64,000 nucleotides of DNA. Source: Dyadobacter sp. LHD-138 (GTDB lineage Bacteria; Bacteroidota; Bacteroidia; Cytophagales; Spirosomataceae). The DNA lies in NCBI RefSeq assembly GCF_030929615.1, contig NZ_JAVFVU010000025.1, positions 1 through 64,000 on the forward strand, in the 5' to 3' direction. Shown piece after piece: positions 62,269 to 64,000 of the stretch; position 1 is the first letter of the stretch, and every line of letters begins with the position of its first letter. The position numbers were made by a program, and so were the translations under genes. The notes beneath the pieces were generated by a model, which was given only the letters and a program-made list of their open reading frames with translations, made no database searches and was not told the DNA's origin.

Positions 62269-63117
62269 TTGCTACGCGTCCCGTCCCACATCAGCGCCCA
62301 AGAATTTGAATCCCTCAAGATTCAGGATATGACCTTTGTGGCCTATCGCAACGAAGTTTATCCCTCCCGCTATGAGGTATTCTTTGAGGAACATGCCGTG
62401 ATTGTCGTGCTAGAAGGAGAAAAGAAATTCAGCAGCCCGACACAAGAAGTTTATGTGGAAAAGGGGGATATTCTTTTTATTCAGCGGGGTTTTTACCTGA
62501 TGTCCGAGTCCATCAATGAATCTTACAAAAGTCTTGTTTTTTTCTTTGATGAAAAGCTGTTAAAAGAATTTGTAAACCTGCATCCCGAGCTTTTTAACCC
62601 GGATGAGACGACCACGGTGCTGGAAAACCCCATTCTACCGCTGAAATCGGATGAGAATTTTGAAAAGTTTATTCAATCTGTTTTTCCGTATTTCAAGTCA
62701 AGAACGGAGCTAAAAAACCATTTTCTCCGGTTAAAATTTCAGGAATTATTGCTGCACTTACTGGAGCTGGATAAATCCAAACAACTCAGAGCAAATCTTT
62801 ACAGTCTTTATATTGGAGAAAAAGTAGACCTGTCCTTTTTGATGAACAGCTATTATCTCAAACCACTCACTTTAAACGAGCTCGCAAGGTTATCCGGCAG
62901 GAGTTTATCCGCTTTTAAACGTGATTTTCAGGAAGAGTTCAAAACTTCACCAGCACTTTGGCTTAAAAACAAACGTCTGGATTACGCGGACTTTTTGTTA
63001 AGAAACAACACCAAAAACGTAACCGAGATCAGCACGGAAATCGGCTATGAAAGCGTTTCTCATTTTATAAAAATGTATAAGGAAAAGTTTGGGTTTACGC
63101 CTAAAAAGCATGGGTAA
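62269..63117 (+). CDS. AraC-family transcriptional regulator
   Basis: About 282 residues. The N-terminal cupin-like sensor half (YPSRYEVFFEEHAVIVVLEGEKKF...VYVEKGDILFIQRG) is followed by a C-terminal double HTH (LTLNELARLSGRSLSAFKRDFQEEFKTSPALWLKNKRLDYADFLLR..VTEISTEIGYESVSHFIKMYKEKFGFTPKKH). The start shown is a TTG 3 bases after the hepT stop; ATG 62329 would cut 20 residues. The ligand is unknown. It sits between hepT and leuC and so may be cargo of the insertion or a local regulator. Confidence 0.82.
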   Translation: MLRVPSHISAQEFESLKIQDMTFVAYRNEVYPSRYEVFFEEHAVIVVLEGEKKFSSPTQEVYVEKGDILFIQRGFYLMSESINESYKSLVFFFDEKLLKEFVNLHPELFNPDETTTVLENPILPLKSDENFEKFIQSVFPYFKSRTELKNHFLRLKFQELLLHLLELDKSKQLRANLYSLYIGEKVDLSFLMNSYYLKPLTLNELARLSGRSLSAFKRDFQEEFKTSPALWLKNKRLDYADFLLRNNTKNVTEISTEIGYESVSHFIKMYKEKFGFTPKKHG

Positions 63118-63375
63118 CCGTCTTACCACAAATGGTACTCTATCAATCAATTTTTGAAAATTTCCCCGAAATCAATAAAGATTTCCGCTCAAACTATCTC
63201 TTCAAACCAAAAACACTATTTTTTGAACGTTTCCCGTTATACTTATTTGAAGTATTCTGTGGAAATTTGATTCATGATTTTCTGCTCCGGGGTTATTCCG
63301 GTTATAGGGGCTGATTTTTAGTCCGTAAAAGTCATTAAAAAACAAAATTAGTTACATATTCACCATAAATTGAGA
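63118..63375. other. Intergenic region before leuC
   Basis: 258 AT-rich bases with no recognised gene. A 60-codon Phe/Leu-rich frame from 63132 has no family resemblance. It presumably holds a leuC promoter or read-through region, but no exact -7 box was found. Confidence 0.4.
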
Positions 63376-64000
63376 ATGAGTAATCAAGCGAGTACCCTGT
63401 TTGACAAAGTGTGGGATGCACACGTTGTACGTAAAATTGAAGACGGCCCGGATGTATTTTTCATCGACCGTCATTTTATCCACGAAGTAACAAGCCCTGT
63501 TGCTTTCCTGGGACTTGAAAGCAGAAATATTGGTGTTATTTATCCGGAACGTACTTTCGCTACGGCTGACCATAACACACCTACCATCAACCAACACCTT
63601 CCGGTTCAGGATCCGCTTTCGGCCAATCAGCTTAAAGCTTTGGAAACAAACTCGGCGAAATATGGTATTTCACACTGGGGGTTGGGTAATGCAAAAAATG
63701 GTATCGTTCACGTAGTAGGGCCGGAAAATGGTATCACACTACCGGGAATGACCATCGTATGCGGTGACTCACATACGTCTACGCACGGTGCATTTGGTGC
63801 TATTGCCTTCGGTATCGGTACTTCTGAGGTTGAAATGGTACTTTCTTCGCAGTGTATCATGCAGCCAAAACCAAAGAAAATGCGTGTAAACGTAAATGGT
63901 ACATTAGGCAAAGCAGTTACACCAAAAGACGTAACGTTATATGTTATTTCAAAACTTACAACAGCAGGCGCTACGGGTTATTTTGTAGAATATGCGGGAG
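63376..64000 (+). CDS. leuC: 3-isopropylmalate dehydratase, large subunit (partial)
   Basis: Starts at ATG 63376 (MSNQASTLFDKVWDAHVV) and is open at the window end; 208 codons are visible. An aconitase-family Fe-S hydratase in leucine synthesis. It matches LeuC in DRHFIHEVTSPVAFLGL, VCGDSHTSTHGAFGAIAFGIGTSEVE and QPKPKKMRV. The Fe-S cysteines lie further on, outside the window. leuD and others would be expected next. Confidence 0.93.
   Translation, partial: MSNQASTLFDKVWDAHVVRKIEDGPDVFFIDRHFIHEVTSPVAFLGLESRNIGVIYPERTFATADHNTPTINQHLPVQDPLSANQLKALETNSAKYGISHWGLGNAKNGIVHVVGPENGITLPGMTIVCGDSHTSTHGAFGAIAFGIGTSEVEMVLSSQCIMQPKPKKMRVNVNGTLGKAVTPKDVTLYVISKLTTAGATGYFVEYAG

Noticed and set aside
63132..63314. 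A 60-codon frame between the AraC gene and leuC
   Set aside because: It is Phe/Leu-rich as expected from T-rich DNA, resembles no family, and has no start context or partner. I treat it as non-coding.
1..64000. tRNA, rRNA, CRISPR arrays, prophage or replication origin
   Set aside because: No cloverleaf, rRNA motif, regularly spaced repeats, phage structural gene or origin-like cluster was seen on reading both strands.

Overview
The window reads as chromosome of a Bacteroidota bacterium of the Cytophagales, most like Dyadobacter/Spirosomaceae (inference from protein style, not a database match). The signs are type IX secretion components and cargo (GldJ, PorP/SprF, type A and type B sorting domains), lipid A and gliding genes, an ECF sigma/anti-sigma pair, TAnnTTTG-type -7 boxes, weak Shine-Dalgarno sequences and about 45% GC. 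No rRNA, tRNA or CRISPR array was seen.

Layout. 1-515: the end of an IS5-like insertion sequence that cuts a class A beta-lactamase. 855-3524: comM and an acyltransferase. 3525-5000: an AT-rich scar with gene remnants: two truncated signal-peptide ORFs, a polymorphic-toxin C-terminus whose predicted catalytic Glu codon is TAG, and its intact DUF4304 immunity gene. 5128-16141: a T9SS cargo protein, GNAT, lipoprotein, fabI, hydrolase, orphan response regulator, hemB and a tricorn-like protease. 16356-25349: dinD, M28 and S9 peptidases, an SPFH/ribbon-helix-helix pair, and two paralogous TonB-domain proteins, one of them frameshifted. 25527-27530: an LpxH-like phosphoesterase and a glycosyltransferase.

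27517-34953 is a leftward cluster: ECF sigma factor, anti-sigma/beta-barrel protein, serpin, two LVIVD-repeat lipoproteins, an outer-membrane protein and a small secreted protein. A shared GTTACAACC-N17-GTC-like element lies before the sigma gene, the serpin and both LVIVD genes, so this looks like a self-contained ECF regulon. 35299-53150 carries a barnase/barstar-type pair, pnuC, mfd, gldJ, comF, pyrC, a Nudix gene, ruvB, a T9SS type B cargo protein with a divergent porP/sprF gene, a NIPSNAP protein, an oxidoreductase and murQ.

53264-64000 is the branched-chain amino acid locus: ilvD-ilvB-ilvN-ilvC-ilvA-leuC. It begins with what looks like a complete transcription attenuator: a 17-residue leader peptide with the run I-L-L-L-I-V-V, followed by three mutually exclusive hairpins ending in a U-tract terminator. 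The locus is interrupted three times by small nucleotidyltransferase modules of different families: between ilvD and ilvB, between ilvC and ilvA, and MntA-HepT plus an AraC regulator between ilvA and leuC. The attenuator, the ECF regulon motif and the repeated module insertions are the strongest findings. All functional statements come from reading the sequence and recalling family motifs; no searches were run.
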